NCBI GenBank assembly: GCA_012034575.1
Contig: JAAUPF010000062.1
Coordinates: 1-34,532 of the forward strand
Direction of reading: 5' to 3'
Source of the DNA: Richelia sp. CSU_2_1
GTDB lineage: Bacteria; Cyanobacteriota; Cyanobacteriia; Cyanobacteriales; Microcoleaceae
DNA length: 34,532 bases
Shown one piece after another: positions 34,482 through 34,532 of the stretch; within the stretch, counting starts at the first letter, position 1; every line of letters begins with the position of its first letter. Made by a program: the position numbers and the translations under genes. A model generated the notes under the pieces. It was not told the DNA's origin. It saw nothing but the letters and a program-made list of their open reading frames with translations, and made no database searches.

Positions 34482-34532
34482 ATGGCAAACAATTCATCTC
34501 AAATCGCCTCCGGCGATACCGTCAAAGACACC
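34482..34532 (+). CDS. possible 5' end of a gene running off the right edge
   Basis: ATG at 34482 opens a frame reading MANNSSQIASGDTVKDT to the window end. The composition is protein-like, but only 17 codons are visible and there is no clear ribosome-binding site. No family call is possible. Confidence 0.3.
   Translation, partial: MANNSSQIASGDTVKDT

Overview
The window is from a filamentous cyanobacterium, most likely of the Microcoleus/Oscillatoria type. Evidence: HIP1-like GCGATCGC/CGATCG sites throughout, 7-bp short tandem repeats (STRR) between genes, photosynthesis genes in the usual cyanobacterial order (ndhC-ndhK-ndhJ divergent from rubA-ycf48-psbE-psbF-psbL-psbJ), a DUF4347/DUF11 giant surface protein, a cyanobacterial-type PutA, and many toxin-antitoxin and restriction-modification remnants. 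All calls come from reading the sequence; no database search was run.

Layout. 1-3728 (minus) is the N-terminal 1242 residues of a large DUF4347-DUF11 surface protein that runs off the left edge. 3.9-6.3 kb holds a small hypothetical protein, a GT39-like membrane glycosyltransferase and a small antitoxin-like ORF. 6.5-9.5 kb is bifunctional putA, flanked by STRRs and palindromic repeats. 9.9-14.3 kb carries a membrane-anchored Pro-rich protein, an XRE antitoxin overlapping a broken DUF433 remnant, and a secreted coiled-coil protein ending in a peptidylarginine-deiminase (PAD) domain whose catalytic Cys and His are replaced. 14.5-18.6 kb is a defence/stability island: a DUF4926 protein overlapping an adenine methyltransferase, a truncated restriction enzyme, HigBA, two antitoxins without toxins, a GNAT acetyltransferase and a scrap of a second methyltransferase. 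18.8-22.7 kb is the photosynthetic housekeeping block (NDH-1 subunits; rubredoxin and Ycf48 assembly factors; cytochrome b559 and PsbL/PsbJ).

23.2-33.35 kb is the most interesting part: two convergent four-gene sets. Plus strand: KAS III-like condensing enzyme, AlkB-type diiron hydroxylase, SDR, sulfotransferase. Minus strand: PhyH-family Fe/2OG enzyme, alpha/beta hydrolase with an Asp nucleophile, membrane desaturase, flavin-dependent halogenase-like protein. The PhyH-family enzyme has His-Gln-Ala in place of the metal-binding His-x-Asp, the signature of radical Fe/2OG halogenases. With a WxWxIP flavoprotein and a sulfotransferase, this suggests a pathway to a halogenated, sulfated lipid, chemically reminiscent of chlorosulfolipids. 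The product is inference. No carrier protein, acyl ligase or transporter lies in the cluster.

The right edge holds a truncated nuclease-like fragment, a DUF2470 protein and the first codons of one more possible gene.
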